A stretch of DNA of 64,000 bases from positions 558,001 to 622,000 of the forward strand of contig NZ_PJAQ01000066.1 of NCBI RefSeq assembly GCF_002836775.1. The letters run 5' to 3'. This DNA comes from Colwellia sp. 12G3. Its GTDB lineage: Bacteria > Pseudomonadota > Gammaproteobacteria > Enterobacterales > Alteromonadaceae. Below are positions 17,840 to 26,695 of this stretch, piece by piece (position 1 is the first letter of the stretch; each line of letters opens with the position of its first letter). The notes below the pieces were generated by a model that made no database searches, was not told the origin of the DNA, and saw only the letters and a program-made list of their open reading frames with translations. The position numbers and the translations under genes are program-made.

Positions 17840-18258
17840 TGGTACTTCCTATGACCAGAAATTACTGCTAGCAGATAAGTTATACCCATCAAGATAACCA
17901 AATGAGCAATTTCTGGTTGAAAAGTTATCAACTTTATATCTTCTAATAATTCGTAGCTCAAGCCAACTACTAAGCCGACCCCTAGTGCTAATGCCATTGC
18001 TTCCAGCAATATTTTTTGCTGCATTTCATCTAGACCGCGCAAATACGCTCGGTTGGCGATTAGCATACGAAGACCAATAGCTAAATTAACGACTAGTGCA
18101 ATAATGGTTAAACTTGTATTGAAATCCCAAATAAATTTTGGTGCAAAAGCAGCAATGGCCATGGTGACTACCCAGGCAATGGTCCAATTTCTTAAGGTTA
18201 TGTTATTGGCGATGTTTTTTGTTTGATAGTTGTTTTTTTCATAATCTGGATTTGACAT
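17836..18258 (-). CDS. Four-helix membrane protein partnered with XRE regulator
   Basis: The 140-residue protein has about four hydrophobic segments: 'NWTIAWVVTMAIAAFAP', 'TSLTIIALVVNLAIGLRMLI', 'EAMALALGVGLVVGLSYELL' and 'AHLVILMGITYLLAVI'. A short loop 'YLRGLDEMQQKILLEA' between helices 2 and 3 is a recurring feature of membrane proteins found beside small XRE regulators (DUF2178-like). The function of the family is unknown to me; a membrane sensor or sequestering partner is one possibility. It is first in a two-gene operon with a strong promoter. Confidence 0.8.
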   Translation of the reverse strand: MSNPDYEKNNYQTKNIANNITLRNWTIAWVVTMAIAAFAPKFIWDFNTSLTIIALVVNLAIGLRMLIANRAYLRGLDEMQQKILLEAMALALGVGLVVGLSYELLEDIKLITFQPEIAHLVILMGITYLLAVISGHRKYQ

Positions 18259-18281
18259 AAGTAAACTCTCTTTGATTAAAT

Positions 18282-18339
18282 GTAAAGTAGGTTTGACTTT
18301 ATTGTAGTCGCGTTGGTTCGTAAGTCAAGTGGACTTTAC
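18282..18339 (-). promoter_or_regulatory. Promoter and symmetric operator of the XRE/membrane operon
   Basis: On the minus strand TTGACT (plus bases 18323-18328) and TACAAT (18301-18306) form a promoter with a 16-bp spacer. An imperfect inverted repeat brackets it: GTAAAGT..TTGACTT at 18282-18299 and AAGTCAA..ACTTTAC at 18322-18339. One arm covers the -35 box and the other lies just after the -10 box, the layout expected of a repressor operator. The small XRE protein is the likely ligand. Confidence 0.7.
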
Positions 18340-18489
18340 AAAAAGGTTGGTTTACTAGTCTTTATTTTGTTGTGTCTTAAATTGTAATAGAAGTACATTG
18401 ATGATGTGGTGGAAAAATAATTATACAGCGCTATAATTTTTACTTAAAATTTTATTAGTGAACTAAGCCTTCAACAACGGAGTAATAAG

Positions 18490-18867
18490 ATGAAAATATT
18501 AGTGGTGGATGATATGCCATCAATGCGTCATGTGATGATGCATATGCTAACTAATTTAGGCTACAAAAATCCTGATGAAGCAAGTTGTGGGCTACAAGCG
18601 TTGAAAATGTTGCGATTGAATAATTATGATTTGCTCATTACAGACTTACATATGCCTAATTTAAATGGCGAACAATTGTTAAGTAAAGTGAGGGGAGATA
18701 AAAAACTCTGTAACTTACCTGTATTGATGGTATCTAGTGAAGATGATAAGGCTAAGATAGTTGAGCTTATTGCCAGTGAAGTGACGGGTTTTATGGTCAA
18801 GCCTTTTAATTTAAGTACCTTGAAAAAACAGTTGCATTGGATACATAGCAATAGGAATATTGCTTAA
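18490..18867 (+). CDS. Single-domain response regulator (CheY-like)
   Basis: The 125-residue receiver domain has no output domain. The acidic pair is 'VVDD' (Asp8-Asp9 region), the phosphorylation site is the Asp in 'LLITDLHMPNLNG', and the switch Thr/Ser position is 'MVSSED' with Lys in 'FMVKPFN'. It resembles CheY-type proteins, but no chemotaxis genes are nearby and no kinase is adjacent, so its partner is unknown. A GGAG box precedes the ATG. Confidence 0.92.
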   Translation: MKILVVDDMPSMRHVMMHMLTNLGYKNPDEASCGLQALKMLRLNNYDLLITDLHMPNLNGEQLLSKVRGDKKLCNLPVLMVSSEDDKAKIVELIASEVTGFMVKPFNLSTLKKQLHWIHSNRNIA

Positions 18868-19123
18868 TAGGGGCGCGACTTTTAATTCATCATATTTCTA
18901 ATATTTACTGCCAAAGTAGTGTTTTACCAGCGCCATAATAGGCGCGCCTACCGACGAAATACTCAGAACTAAAGTTAGCTAATTGCTGATGAAATTGGGT
19001 ATAATTCCATTGAACAGGTTTTTAAACGTCATATTAACTTCAGATTATTACGCTGAAGTCATAACATTTATATCATTTTCACTTACCCGTTATTTTTTGA
19101 AATAATACCCTAAGGATTTCCCC

Positions 19124-20473
19124 TTGAACAAATACTTCATATCCCCTTTATTGCTTACCCTATTTCTCCAAGGTTGCGGTAGTAGTTCTTCAGATACACC
19201 AGAGATACCCGAGATACCAGTCGAGCCAGTAGAATATACTTTTTCATTAACAGCACAATTGACTAACGATTGCGGTGTCGCAAGTGCCTTTACTGATGTG
19301 GAACTATTACTTCAAGATGATACGTGGCAAACACTTAACACTTATAAAGCCGATGATAATGGTGTTATTAGCTTTGTAACGGAGAGTGAATTTATTAACT
19401 ACACCCTAGTGGCTAAAGACCAGCAAGGAAGTGAAGCACAGGGCTTAAATGTTGTCAGTTATTATCAAGCGAATAGTGCTACGCCATCGCATTATCAAGC
19501 GCAATTTGATGAATCTATTGATAATACCAGTTGTGAATGTGTGACACAAAACTTGAAGTTAACACATCGCTCGTTTACGACTCAAACATCGGTGACGAGT
19601 TCTCTGGACTTTACTAGCACTAGTATTATAGATAGTGGTACTACATTATTTGAAGGGGTTAGAGCATGCAAAACTTTAGATGGAGACTGGCCATTAAGTT
19701 CATTTTCTATAGCAGGTACAGATCTAAATGAAAAATCGATAGGGGTTGCTGGATTTATTGATGAGTTTACCATCAATGGAGAGGGTATTTGGCTATTATC
19801 CGCATTAGAATTTGCCGATGTATTTCAATTAAACCCACCTTATCAAGAGACTAGCACTAATCAGATAATTCAAGGGACTAAGCATTTTTCTGCTGAAATC
19901 ACTAAAGATGAGCAAAGCTTACTTCTTTTTGATACCCATCCATATGTCAGTGAAGCCTATTATCAATCTCATGCCAGTGTTACTTTTGTACCTAGCGACT
20001 CTATTTTTCGTAGCTCTGTGATTAAAAATCATCATCAAATCATTTCACCGAGTGCTGAAGAGTCTTTGACTATAATGGCTAGTGAGTATCAACCTGCTTT
20101 TAACGAACCATACTTTGATGAAATTAATACTGATGGTAGCTACGACTATAGCGCAGTTGCCGGATATCCTATGGCAATCATCAACTTTATCTTTACTGCT
20201 TATGATCCAGATACAAAGTTATTAATGCCTGCAAAGTGGACATTTTATGGACCAGATAAAGGTGTGTTAGCGATAAGTGCGAAATTAACGGGTTATGAAG
20301 ATATTATTAATCTTGATTCCAATATAGAACGCACAAATGTGCGCTTAATAAAAAGTAATATGAACAATGATTATCAAGATTATATTAAACATTATCAAGG
20401 TGATATTACTTTGGATGTGAATAATGATTTTGTTAAAAATATGACCGCAGCAGAACTTGCGCTTAAATTTTAA
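19124..20473 (+). CDS. Hypothetical lipoprotein
   Basis: The 449-residue protein begins at TTG 19124 with AAGGA upstream. It has a lipoprotein signal: a hydrophobic stretch and the lipobox LQGC with Cys18, then a Ser-rich and Pro-Glu-Ile repeat linker ('PEIPEIPVEPVE'). I do not recognise the mature domain. The first 100 residues look like a beta-sandwich ('YTFSLTAQLTNDCG'), and Cys pairs occur at 'NTSCECV' and 'ACKTLDGDW'. Lack of Asp at +2 (Gly follows Cys) is compatible with outer-membrane sorting. It is followed by a bidirectional terminator and has no operon partner. Confidence 0.75.
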   Translation: MNKYFISPLLLTLFLQGCGSSSSDTPEIPEIPVEPVEYTFSLTAQLTNDCGVASAFTDVELLLQDDTWQTLNTYKADDNGVISFVTESEFINYTLVAKDQQGSEAQGLNVVSYYQANSATPSHYQAQFDESIDNTSCECVTQNLKLTHRSFTTQTSVTSSLDFTSTSIIDSGTTLFEGVRACKTLDGDWPLSSFSIAGTDLNEKSIGVAGFIDEFTINGEGIWLLSALEFADVFQLNPPYQETSTNQIIQGTKHFSAEITKDEQSLLLFDTHPYVSEAYYQSHASVTFVPSDSIFRSSVIKNHHQIISPSAEESLTIMASEYQPAFNEPYFDEINTDGSYDYSAVAGYPMAIINFIFTAYDPDTKLLMPAKWTFYGPDKGVLAISAKLTGYEDIINLDSNIERTNVRLIKSNMNNDYQDYIKHYQGDITLDVNNDFVKNMTAAELALKF

Positions 20474-20492
20474 TTAACTAATTGATACGATT

Positions 20493-20520
20493 AAAAAAGC
20501 CTGCAATTGCAGGCTTTTTT
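20493..20520. terminator. Bidirectional terminator between lipoprotein gene and btuB
   Basis: The 28-bp perfect palindrome AAAAAAGCCTGCAA / TTGCAGGCTTTTTT has T-runs on both strands and lies between convergent genes. A second perfect 13-bp hairpin at 20629-20661 overlaps the btuB stop codon. Confidence 0.9.
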
Positions 20521-20638
20521 GTCCAGTGAAATAAATTTTTATAATTTACTTCATCTATTATTAACGTGACTTAAAGCCAATATTAGGAATACGTATTGGC
20601 TTTAACTGTCAAATCGATTGTATAACGATAACGTTAGA

Positions 20639-22516
20639 TTAAAATTTATAATCTAACGTTATGCTATAACCACGCTCAGCTCCTGGGTATTCACTTGCGG
20701 TTTGATAATTTTTATCAGTTAGGTTTGTCACTTTAGCGAATACATTTATTTGGCTATTTAAGCGATAATTTACCCCGACATCAAACAATGTATAAGCTTT
20801 TAACGTTTTATCCATAGCATTAGCATTATCGTAACTACTGCCTTGATAATTGGTGTCGAAAGTAAAATCAAGCTCGCCAATCGAGTAGATAAGATTATAA
20901 TTAGCAGAGAAATTTGGTCGACGAGCTAACTGTCGTGCTGTCGTTTTATCTTCAGCATCAACATGACTCAATGTTAACGTGTTATTCGTGTTGTAAATGT
21001 CTGCAGTAAAAGTTGCTTCAGCACCTAATATTTTAGCTTGGGCAATATTTTTAGGCTTCCAGTTGTATGGATCAGAAATGTCAACTTGAGCCCATTCGAT
21101 TAAGTTATCAATATCTGTATAGTAGATTGATATTTCTGCAGAAAATAGTTCATGTTGATAGCGGGTTAAAAATTCTGAGCTATCAGCTGTTTCTGAAACT
21201 AAGTCAGAATTACCTGACCAAGGGTAATACAAATCATTAAAGCTGGGTGCTTTAAAAGCAGTACCGTGACTTAAAGAGAACAATAACTGTTCACTCACTT
21301 GGTAACCAGCGGCTAATTGATAGGTAGTTTCACCATTAATGTCTCCCACTTTATCGTAACGAACAGAGGCTTCTATTTTAATCTGCTCAATATCATGACG
21401 ACCGGTAACGAAAATAGCGTTAGCATCACGTTGAGTTTCATCGTATGCGTAATTACTATCGATGTGTTCCGTATACCACTCGACACCTGTAGTTATTTCT
21501 GAAGAGTTAGCAAAGGGAAGCTGAGCTAAAGCTGTTATTTGATCACGAGTAGTGATGAATAAGGTATTTGGATTATTAAAGCCATTTTGATCATTGAAAT
21601 TACTGTAGTTATCTTCATTACGGTCTTGAGAAGTACTTAAACTCAATTGTAAATATAGTTGCTCTAACTGAAGATGATTTCTTAATAAAAAATGATAGTT
21701 TTCGTAACTGCTCTCATCACCACTGTATTGGGTATTTGCATCTATTTCAGTAGTGCCTTGATCGTACTGTGTGTTTAATTCAAGCGCATACTGCTTGGTA
21801 AATTGGCTAGTACCAGAAAGACCTACCGATTGACGGTCGTAACCATCATTATCACTTTGGTCAGCCGTATATATACTGCTACCATCAGGAACGATCACAT
21901 CAAAACCGTTTGATTTTTCAGCTGTTGCGCTTAACGTGTAGCTATGATTTTCATTACCAAAACCTAAAGCACCATAACCTTGGTACAAACTATCACTGCC
22001 TACTTTTATGCCTGCTTGGCCTTCACCTGCTTTTAAGTCGCGGGTAAAAATTTGAATTACGCCACCAACGGCATCGGATCCCCACAAGGCAGCTCTAGGT
22101 CCCTTTATGACTTCTACACGTTCAACCAATTGAACCGGTATGTCTGCAATGCTCTTTACGCCAAGTGTGGCAGAGCCAACACGAACACCATTTACTAACA
22201 CTAATACGTGGTCAGAATTAGTGCCACGTACAAATGACGAAGACTTATGAGCAGAAGTACCTTGAGTACTAATTGAAATACCGGCAACACGACCCAGTAA
22301 ATCACTGATGGACAATGGTTGGATCTGTTCTATATTTTCTCGGGTAAATATATTCACGGCAGCTAAAGTATCAAATTTGTCTTGAATACTGCGGTTAGCA
22401 GTAATGACAATGTTTTCATCAGCTTTATTAATCATTGCAGTGTTAGTTGGCGCTGCAAAAGAAAGTGATGAGTAAAGTAGGCTACTAATACTTAATGCTA
22501 TTATTGTTTTTTTCAT
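20639..22516 (-). CDS. btuB: TonB-dependent vitamin B12 receptor BtuB
   Basis: BtuB imports cobalamin across the outer membrane using TonB. The start at 22516 (MKKTIIALSISS) is preferred over an upstream in-frame GTG because GAGGAAAAC lies directly before it and a clean signal peptide follows, ending near 'SLSFA'. The TonB box 'ENIVITA' lies just after, then the plug domain ('RIAGISISTQG', 'DHVLVLVNGVRVGS', 'VERVEVIKGPRAALWGSDAVGGVIQI') and a C-terminal 22-strand barrel ending in the outer-membrane terminal Phe ('YSITLDYKF'). The riboswitch just upstream identifies cobalamin as the ligand. Confidence 0.95.
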   Translation of the reverse strand: MKKTIIALSISSLLYSSLSFAAPTNTAMINKADENIVITANRSIQDKFDTLAAVNIFTRENIEQIQPLSISDLLGRVAGISISTQGTSAHKSSSFVRGTNSDHVLVLVNGVRVGSATLGVKSIADIPVQLVERVEVIKGPRAALWGSDAVGGVIQIFTRDLKAGEGQAGIKVGSDSLYQGYGALGFGNENHSYTLSATAEKSNGFDVIVPDGSSIYTADQSDNDGYDRQSVGLSGTSQFTKQYALELNTQYDQGTTEIDANTQYSGDESSYENYHFLLRNHLQLEQLYLQLSLSTSQDRNEDNYSNFNDQNGFNNPNTLFITTRDQITALAQLPFANSSEITTGVEWYTEHIDSNYAYDETQRDANAIFVTGRHDIEQIKIEASVRYDKVGDINGETTYQLAAGYQVSEQLLFSLSHGTAFKAPSFNDLYYPWSGNSDLVSETADSSEFLTRYQHELFSAEISIYYTDIDNLIEWAQVDISDPYNWKPKNIAQAKILGAEATFTADIYNTNNTLTLSHVDAEDKTTARQLARRPNFSANYNLIYSIGELDFTFDTNYQGSSYDNANAMDKTLKAYTLFDVGVNYRLNSQINVFAKVTNLTDKNYQTASEYPGAERGYSITLDYKF

Positions 22517-22569
22517 GTTTTCCTCAGTTATAGGCACCCACCGTGCTTACAATGATAAATTAAATTTTA

Positions 22570-22680
22570 GGCCGGTCTCCGGACTTGAGATATCAAAAGT
22601 TGATAGCTCACACCGTTGCGGGGGCAGTATTGGTTTAACCAATTTCCCGTTTCACCTTTAGCAATTGTTGAGGTCATTTT
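22570..22680 (-). ncRNA. Cobalamin riboswitch upstream of btuB
   Basis: On the minus strand the order is AAAGGTGAAACGGGAA, a hairpin with GGTTAAACC, then ACTGCCCCCGCAACGGT (the B12 box region), and finally AAGTCCGGAGACCGGCCT, the conserved 3' kissing-loop partner. These are the core elements of the AdoCbl riboswitch class in the right order. It lies between btuF and btuB, so btuB has its own B12-controlled expression. Confidence 0.9.
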
Positions 22681-22742
22681 ATTACTCAAAAAAAAGCTAT
22701 TAGGCACCTAAAATGCTTCTTAGTGACTAGCGTTTAGGCTAG

Positions 22743-23648
22743 CTATGTTTTTTGTTGCAAAATCGTTCTAGTTTGATCGATGGTTGCGCACAAATCTTTT
22801 AATGCCGTTAAGCTACGTAAAGTCATGCGATGCATTGCATCGGCATCAGGCTGAATTATCTGTTTATTGGCAACGGCTGGTATAATTGGCCAATCTTGCC
22901 AATTAAAAGCTTCACGGTCTTTTTGATTTACCGATAGTGGCTGAATAATTAACTGAACTGAAGCGGGTAGTACTTGCTCAATACTAATTTGCGGGTATGG
23001 CGTGATTACCTGCTCAAATGGGTTTTTCACTTTACAAACATTTAAAAACTGCTGGGGCCAACTGCCTTTAGCAACGGTTGTTAAAGGGCGTGACCAAAGC
23101 TCGTAAAAGCCAGTGATTTCAGTTTTATTTTTGTAGGTGTTTTTTATAATTGCTAATTCGTGTTCAAATTTTTTCGCCACTTTTTCGCCTTGCACTGTGT
23201 GACCAGTAATTTTAGCAAAACTGCGCAATTCGTTCGCTATATCTTCAAACGAATACGGTTGTGAGTAAATAACCTTGAAACCAAGTTGTTCTAACCTCGC
23301 CAAATCATCACTTGGGTTACCACTTTTCCACGCGATTATTAAGTCTGGCTGAAGCTCAATAACACGCTCTAACTGCAAGCGTACATAATTACCTATTTTC
23401 GGGATTTTTTTTGCTTGTTCTGGGTAGTCAGCAAAGGCTGTAGTACCAATTATTTGTTCGCCGGCGCCAATATCATAAAGCATTTCGACAATGTGTGGCG
23501 ATAACGCAATAATGGTTGGCTTGCTTTTTTCTTTCTTTAATTCTGAACGCGTTTCTTTATTTTGTTCTTTATCAGGCACGGCAAAAGCTGAGCTTGAAAT
23601 GACAAGTAAAGAACAAAGTAGGGCGGTCAATTTTATTGCATATTTCAT
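22743..23648 (-). CDS. btuF: Cobalamin-binding periplasmic protein BtuF
   Basis: BtuF delivers B12 to the BtuCD transporter. The 301-residue protein has an N-terminal signal peptide (MKYAIKLTALLCSLLVISSSAFA) and the class III binding-protein fold: 'PTIIALSPHIVEMLYDIGAGEQIIGTT', 'YPEQAKKIPKIGNYVRLQLERVIELQPDLIIAWKSGNP', then an inter-domain helix and a second lobe. A charged linker of about 20 residues (KEQNKETRSELKKEKSK) after the signal is unusual but harmless. It is in the btuDC-cobO-btuF operon. Confidence 0.92.
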   Translation of the reverse strand: MKYAIKLTALLCSLLVISSSAFAVPDKEQNKETRSELKKEKSKPTIIALSPHIVEMLYDIGAGEQIIGTTAFADYPEQAKKIPKIGNYVRLQLERVIELQPDLIIAWKSGNPSDDLARLEQLGFKVIYSQPYSFEDIANELRSFAKITGHTVQGEKVAKKFEHELAIIKNTYKNKTEITGFYELWSRPLTTVAKGSWPQQFLNVCKVKNPFEQVITPYPQISIEQVLPASVQLIIQPLSVNQKDREAFNWQDWPIIPAVANKQIIQPDADAMHRMTLRSLTALKDLCATIDQTRTILQQKT

Positions 23649-23763
23649 GGGATCGTTCTGTGTAGTTGCTGTGTAGTTACTATGTAATGTTTGTCACTTA
23701 TTTAAGCGAAACATTAGTCAAGGAATGCCCAAAGTTTCACTGTTTTTATTAAGAGATCGAACG

Positions 23764-24381
23764 TTACCAATCAATACCTTTTTGCGCTTTAATACCACTA
23801 TCAAAAGCATGCTTGATTGATTGAACTTCGCTTACTGTATCGGCAAGGTCAATAATAGCGCGATGACAAGCACGGCCAGTAATTATCACGTGCTGATGTT
23901 TGGGACGATTATTTAGTGTTTCAATCACGTCATCTAAATCGAGATACTTATACGACAACATATAGGTCATCTCATCTAATAAAACTAAATCAAGATTAGT
24001 GTCGCTGAGTAACTCTTTACATTTAAGCCATACCTGTTTTGCTGCGGTGATGTCTTTTTCTTTGTCTTGAGTATTCCAAGTAAAACCTGTGCCCATGACA
24101 CTAAATTTCACCCCTGCATTTTCAAGTAATTGTCGCTCTCCACAAGCCCAAGTACCTTTTATAAATTGTGCCACGGCAGCATTAAGTCCATGACCAACTG
24201 CACGGGCAACCGTACCAAAGCCAGAGGTGCTTTTACCTTTACCGTTACCCGTTATAACTATCAATAAACCTCGCTCATCAGTAGCACTATCAATGCGAGA
24301 ATCAACTTTCTCTTTTAATTTCTGCATTCTTTTTTTATGGTTGTCAGCCATGTTACTGTCAGTCATTTTTTCATCAGTCAT
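23764..24381 (-). CDS. cobO: Cob(I)yrinic acid a,c-diamide adenosyltransferase
   Basis: This is the BtuR/CobA-type corrinoid adenosyltransferase that makes the adenosyl form of B12 after import. The 205-residue protein has the P-loop GNGKGKST at about residues 45-52, 'VAQFIKGTWACGERQLLE', and 'LVLLDEMTYMLSYKYLDLDDVI'. It belongs to the BtuR/CobO family, not PduO or EutT. The E. coli orthologue is named btuR; cobO is used here to avoid confusion with the SUMT cobA in this window. Position between btuC and btuF shows a salvage role. Confidence 0.93.
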   Translation of the reverse strand: MTDEKMTDSNMADNHKKRMQKLKEKVDSRIDSATDERGLLIVITGNGKGKSTSGFGTVARAVGHGLNAAVAQFIKGTWACGERQLLENAGVKFSVMGTGFTWNTQDKEKDITAAKQVWLKCKELLSDTNLDLVLLDEMTYMLSYKYLDLDDVIETLNNRPKHQHVIITGRACHRAIIDLADTVSEVQSIKHAFDSGIKAQKGIDW

Positions 24382-24437
24382 AGGGTTATCTCTGCTGTGT
24401 TAATTTATTAAAGAGTAGTTTATTACACATTGATTAA

Positions 24438-25424
24438 TTAAGTTATCGCACGAGAGCGATACATAATAAATAAGAAAAATATACTACCTAGTGCTGATGT
24501 TATAATACCAATAGGTATTTCGGCGTGAGGCAGTGAAGAGCGAGCAATTACATCTACCCAAATAAGAAATATGGCGCCTATTAATGCACTGCCAATAATT
24601 AATTTAAGTGTTGTTACGCCAATAAGTTGTCTAACAATGTGAGGGATCATCAAACCAACAAAGCCAATGCCGCCGCAATAAGCCACTATGGTTGCCGTAA
24701 GCGCGGCACAAATTCCTAACATGAGTAAACGCAATTTATCGACATCAACTCCTAAGCTGGCAGCACTTTCATCACCTAATAATAGCGCGTCAATTTGTCT
24801 GTGTAATGCAAATACGGTGATCATTGCGATTATTAAAATACTGGCAATGACATAAAAGTTACTCATTTCAACGCGCGCTAAACTACCCATTAGCCAAAAA
24901 ATAACGCGATTGGTGGCAAAGGGTTCGCCAAAATATAAAATGAATTGAGTTATTGAGGCAAGCATAAATGATACCGCAACACCGGCAAGTAATAATTGCT
25001 CCATACGTTGTAGCACTTTAGCGATAAAAACAACAATAACGACGGAAAATAATGCGCCAAGAAATGCGGCTAAAGGCAAGGCTATAGTAAGATTATCGGC
25101 TAAGGAAATGTTCGCAATTGTTGCACCTAAACCCGCACCTGAAACAATACCAAAAAGGTAAGGATCAGCCAGAGGGTTTCGCGTGGTGTTTTGTAAAATA
25201 GCACCGGCAATAGCTAAGCCCATGCCGGCTACCAGCGCAACCAGTACCCTGGGAATACGGACTTGCCATATAACAATATTCGCAATTTGATTTTGACAAG
25301 TACCGACTAAGCAGTTCAGCAATTGTGTTGAGTCGATGTCTGCTGGGCCGAATGTTATAGCGGCAAGGGCCGACAAAATAACTAATATCGCTAATGCGAA
25401 TAAGATTGTTGAGACTTTATTCAC
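24438..25424 (-). CDS. btuC: Vitamin B12 ABC transporter permease BtuC
   Basis: BtuC is the FecCD-family permease, with about ten transmembrane helices. I place the start at GTG 25424 (VNKVSTILFALAIL): GGAG is seven bases upstream and the resulting 328 residues match the family. An upstream in-frame start at 25532 would overlap btuD by 116 bp and add 36 residues that do not look like membrane protein. Signatures include 'WQVRIPRVLVALVAGMGLAIAGAILQNTTRNPLADPYLFG' and 'GIGFVGLMIPHIVRQLIG'. It overlaps btuD by 8 bp, implying coupled translation. Confidence 0.92.
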   Translation of the reverse strand: MNKVSTILFALAILVILSALAAITFGPADIDSTQLLNCLVGTCQNQIANIVIWQVRIPRVLVALVAGMGLAIAGAILQNTTRNPLADPYLFGIVSGAGLGATIANISLADNLTIALPLAAFLGALFSVVIVVFIAKVLQRMEQLLLAGVAVSFMLASITQFILYFGEPFATNRVIFWLMGSLARVEMSNFYVIASILIIAMITVFALHRQIDALLLGDESAASLGVDVDKLRLLMLGICAALTATIVAYCGGIGFVGLMIPHIVRQLIGVTTLKLIIGSALIGAIFLIWVDVIARSSLPHAEIPIGIITSALGSIFFLFIMYRSRAIT

Positions 25425-26247
25425 TGAGTGACTCCGCAAAGTGGCTAGCTCGAATGTTAGTATCTTTAAGGTAAAAAGAGACTTGTGTAGCGCCTGTGAT
25501 GGCATCAACACTTTGTTGACAAGGTAGGCCAAATACCTGGCTTAATTGCTTGGGTGCTAATACTTCTTTAGGAGAGCCATCGCAAATTAACTCACCTTGG
25601 TTTAACAATAATAAACGCTGGCAATATAAGCTGGCTAAATTAAGATCATGGACTGTCATGATTACCGTGATATTGAGTTTATTTACTAACTGTAATACTT
25701 GATGTTGATAATAAACATCAAGGTGATTGGTTGGTTCATCAAGGATTAAAATTTGACTTGCTTGTACGAGTGCGCGAGCAATTAATACGCGTTGCTGTTC
25801 ACCACCAGAGAGTAGATTAAAGTGACTATTTAATGCGTGGCTTAAACCTACCTTGCTTAGGGCTAATGCTATTTGAGCTTTATCATGATCATTGTCTAAT
25901 GAAAAAAGCGTTTTGTGCGGTAATAAGCCCATTTTCATAACATCTTGCACCGATAGGGCGAAGATAGTGTCATTTTTTTGCATGACAAGGGCAAAATGTT
26001 GGGCAACTGCTTTAGCACTGTACTGTGTAATGGGACGATTTTTTAGCTGAACGCTCCCGCTTATATTTTTACTGGCAAGAATATTTGCTTGGTTAGTTAA
26101 GCAACGTAGTAGGCTGGTTTTACCTGCGCCATTTGGGCCAATAATACCGATCACTTCACCTTTGCTGACATTAAAGTTAATGTTATGCAAAATCGCTTTA
26201 TTTGGAACTCTCCAGCTAAGGCCTGAGATATTAAGAAGTGTAGACAT
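25417..26247 (-). CDS. btuD: Vitamin B12 ABC transporter ATPase BtuD
   Basis: This is the ATP-binding subunit of the B12 importer. It shows Walker A 'GPNGAGKTSLL', the Q-loop in 'FALVMQK', ABC signature 'LLSGGEQQRVLIARAL', Walker B 'ILILDEPTNHLD' and the switch His in 'VMTVHDLNLA'. The ATG at 26247 (MSTLLNISG) is preferred; an in-frame GTG eight codons earlier has no ribosome-binding site. It is first in the btuD-btuC-cobO-btuF operon, behind a cobalamin riboswitch. Confidence 0.93.
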   Translation of the reverse strand: MSTLLNISGLSWRVPNKAILHNINFNVSKGEVIGIIGPNGAGKTSLLRCLTNQANILASKNISGSVQLKNRPITQYSAKAVAQHFALVMQKNDTIFALSVQDVMKMGLLPHKTLFSLDNDHDKAQIALALSKVGLSHALNSHFNLLSGGEQQRVLIARALVQASQILILDEPTNHLDVYYQHQVLQLVNKLNITVIMTVHDLNLASLYCQRLLLLNQGELICDGSPKEVLAPKQLSQVFGLPCQQSVDAITGATQVSFYLKDTNIRASHFAESLSE

Positions 26248-26289
26248 ATTTAGACTCGTGTTTTCCCGCACGGTAATAAGTATAGTTTT

Positions 26290-26420
26290 TTGGTTAGCTA
26301 TCTGACTTTGAAATAATATTTTCTATAAAAAATAAATATCAATTCATTCACAGTTGCGGGCACAGTGATGGATTTAAACCATCTTCGTTAACACAATAAA
26401 ACCTTTGAAAGCGGATTCTA
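26290..26420 (-). ncRNA. Cobalamin riboswitch upstream of btuD
   Basis: On the minus strand: AAAGGTTTTATTGTG, AACGAAGATGGTTTAAATCC, then ATCACTGTGCCCGCAACTGTGA (given here as elements ACTG, CCCGCAACTGTGA), an AU-rich variable arm and the 3' element CAAAGTCAGATAGCTAACC. The CCGCAACTG B12-box core and the AAGTCAGA 3' partner are in the class order. It is a second, independent B12 switch, this one controlling the transporter operon. Confidence 0.85.
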
Positions 26421-26695
26421 TATTGATTCATAATCATTAGCAAACTTTAGATGTTTAGATGGCTATTTGTTGTACGTAGCTATAATGTAAATAGTAAGGT
26501 TGAAGTATCAATCCCATAGGTTAATTATTTAGCGGTTTTGCTTTTATAGCTAATGAAAACACAAATAATTTTCACTTAAAATATAAACAGTTAATAACAT
26601 CAATTCCCTGCATTAATTCGATAAATTCTTATCACTCTACTACGCTTTAAGACAGTTGATTTTCAATAAATTCACAATTCATATAGAGGTCTCAC

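Noticed and set aside
20629..20661. 13-bp perfect hairpin at the btuB stop codon
   Set aside because: No T-run and partly coding; interesting only as a 3' mRNA structure, so not listed as a separate feature.
25425..25532. Longer BtuC start
   Set aside because: Would overlap btuD by 116 bp and add residues unlike BtuC; the GTG at 25424 has a good ribosome-binding site.
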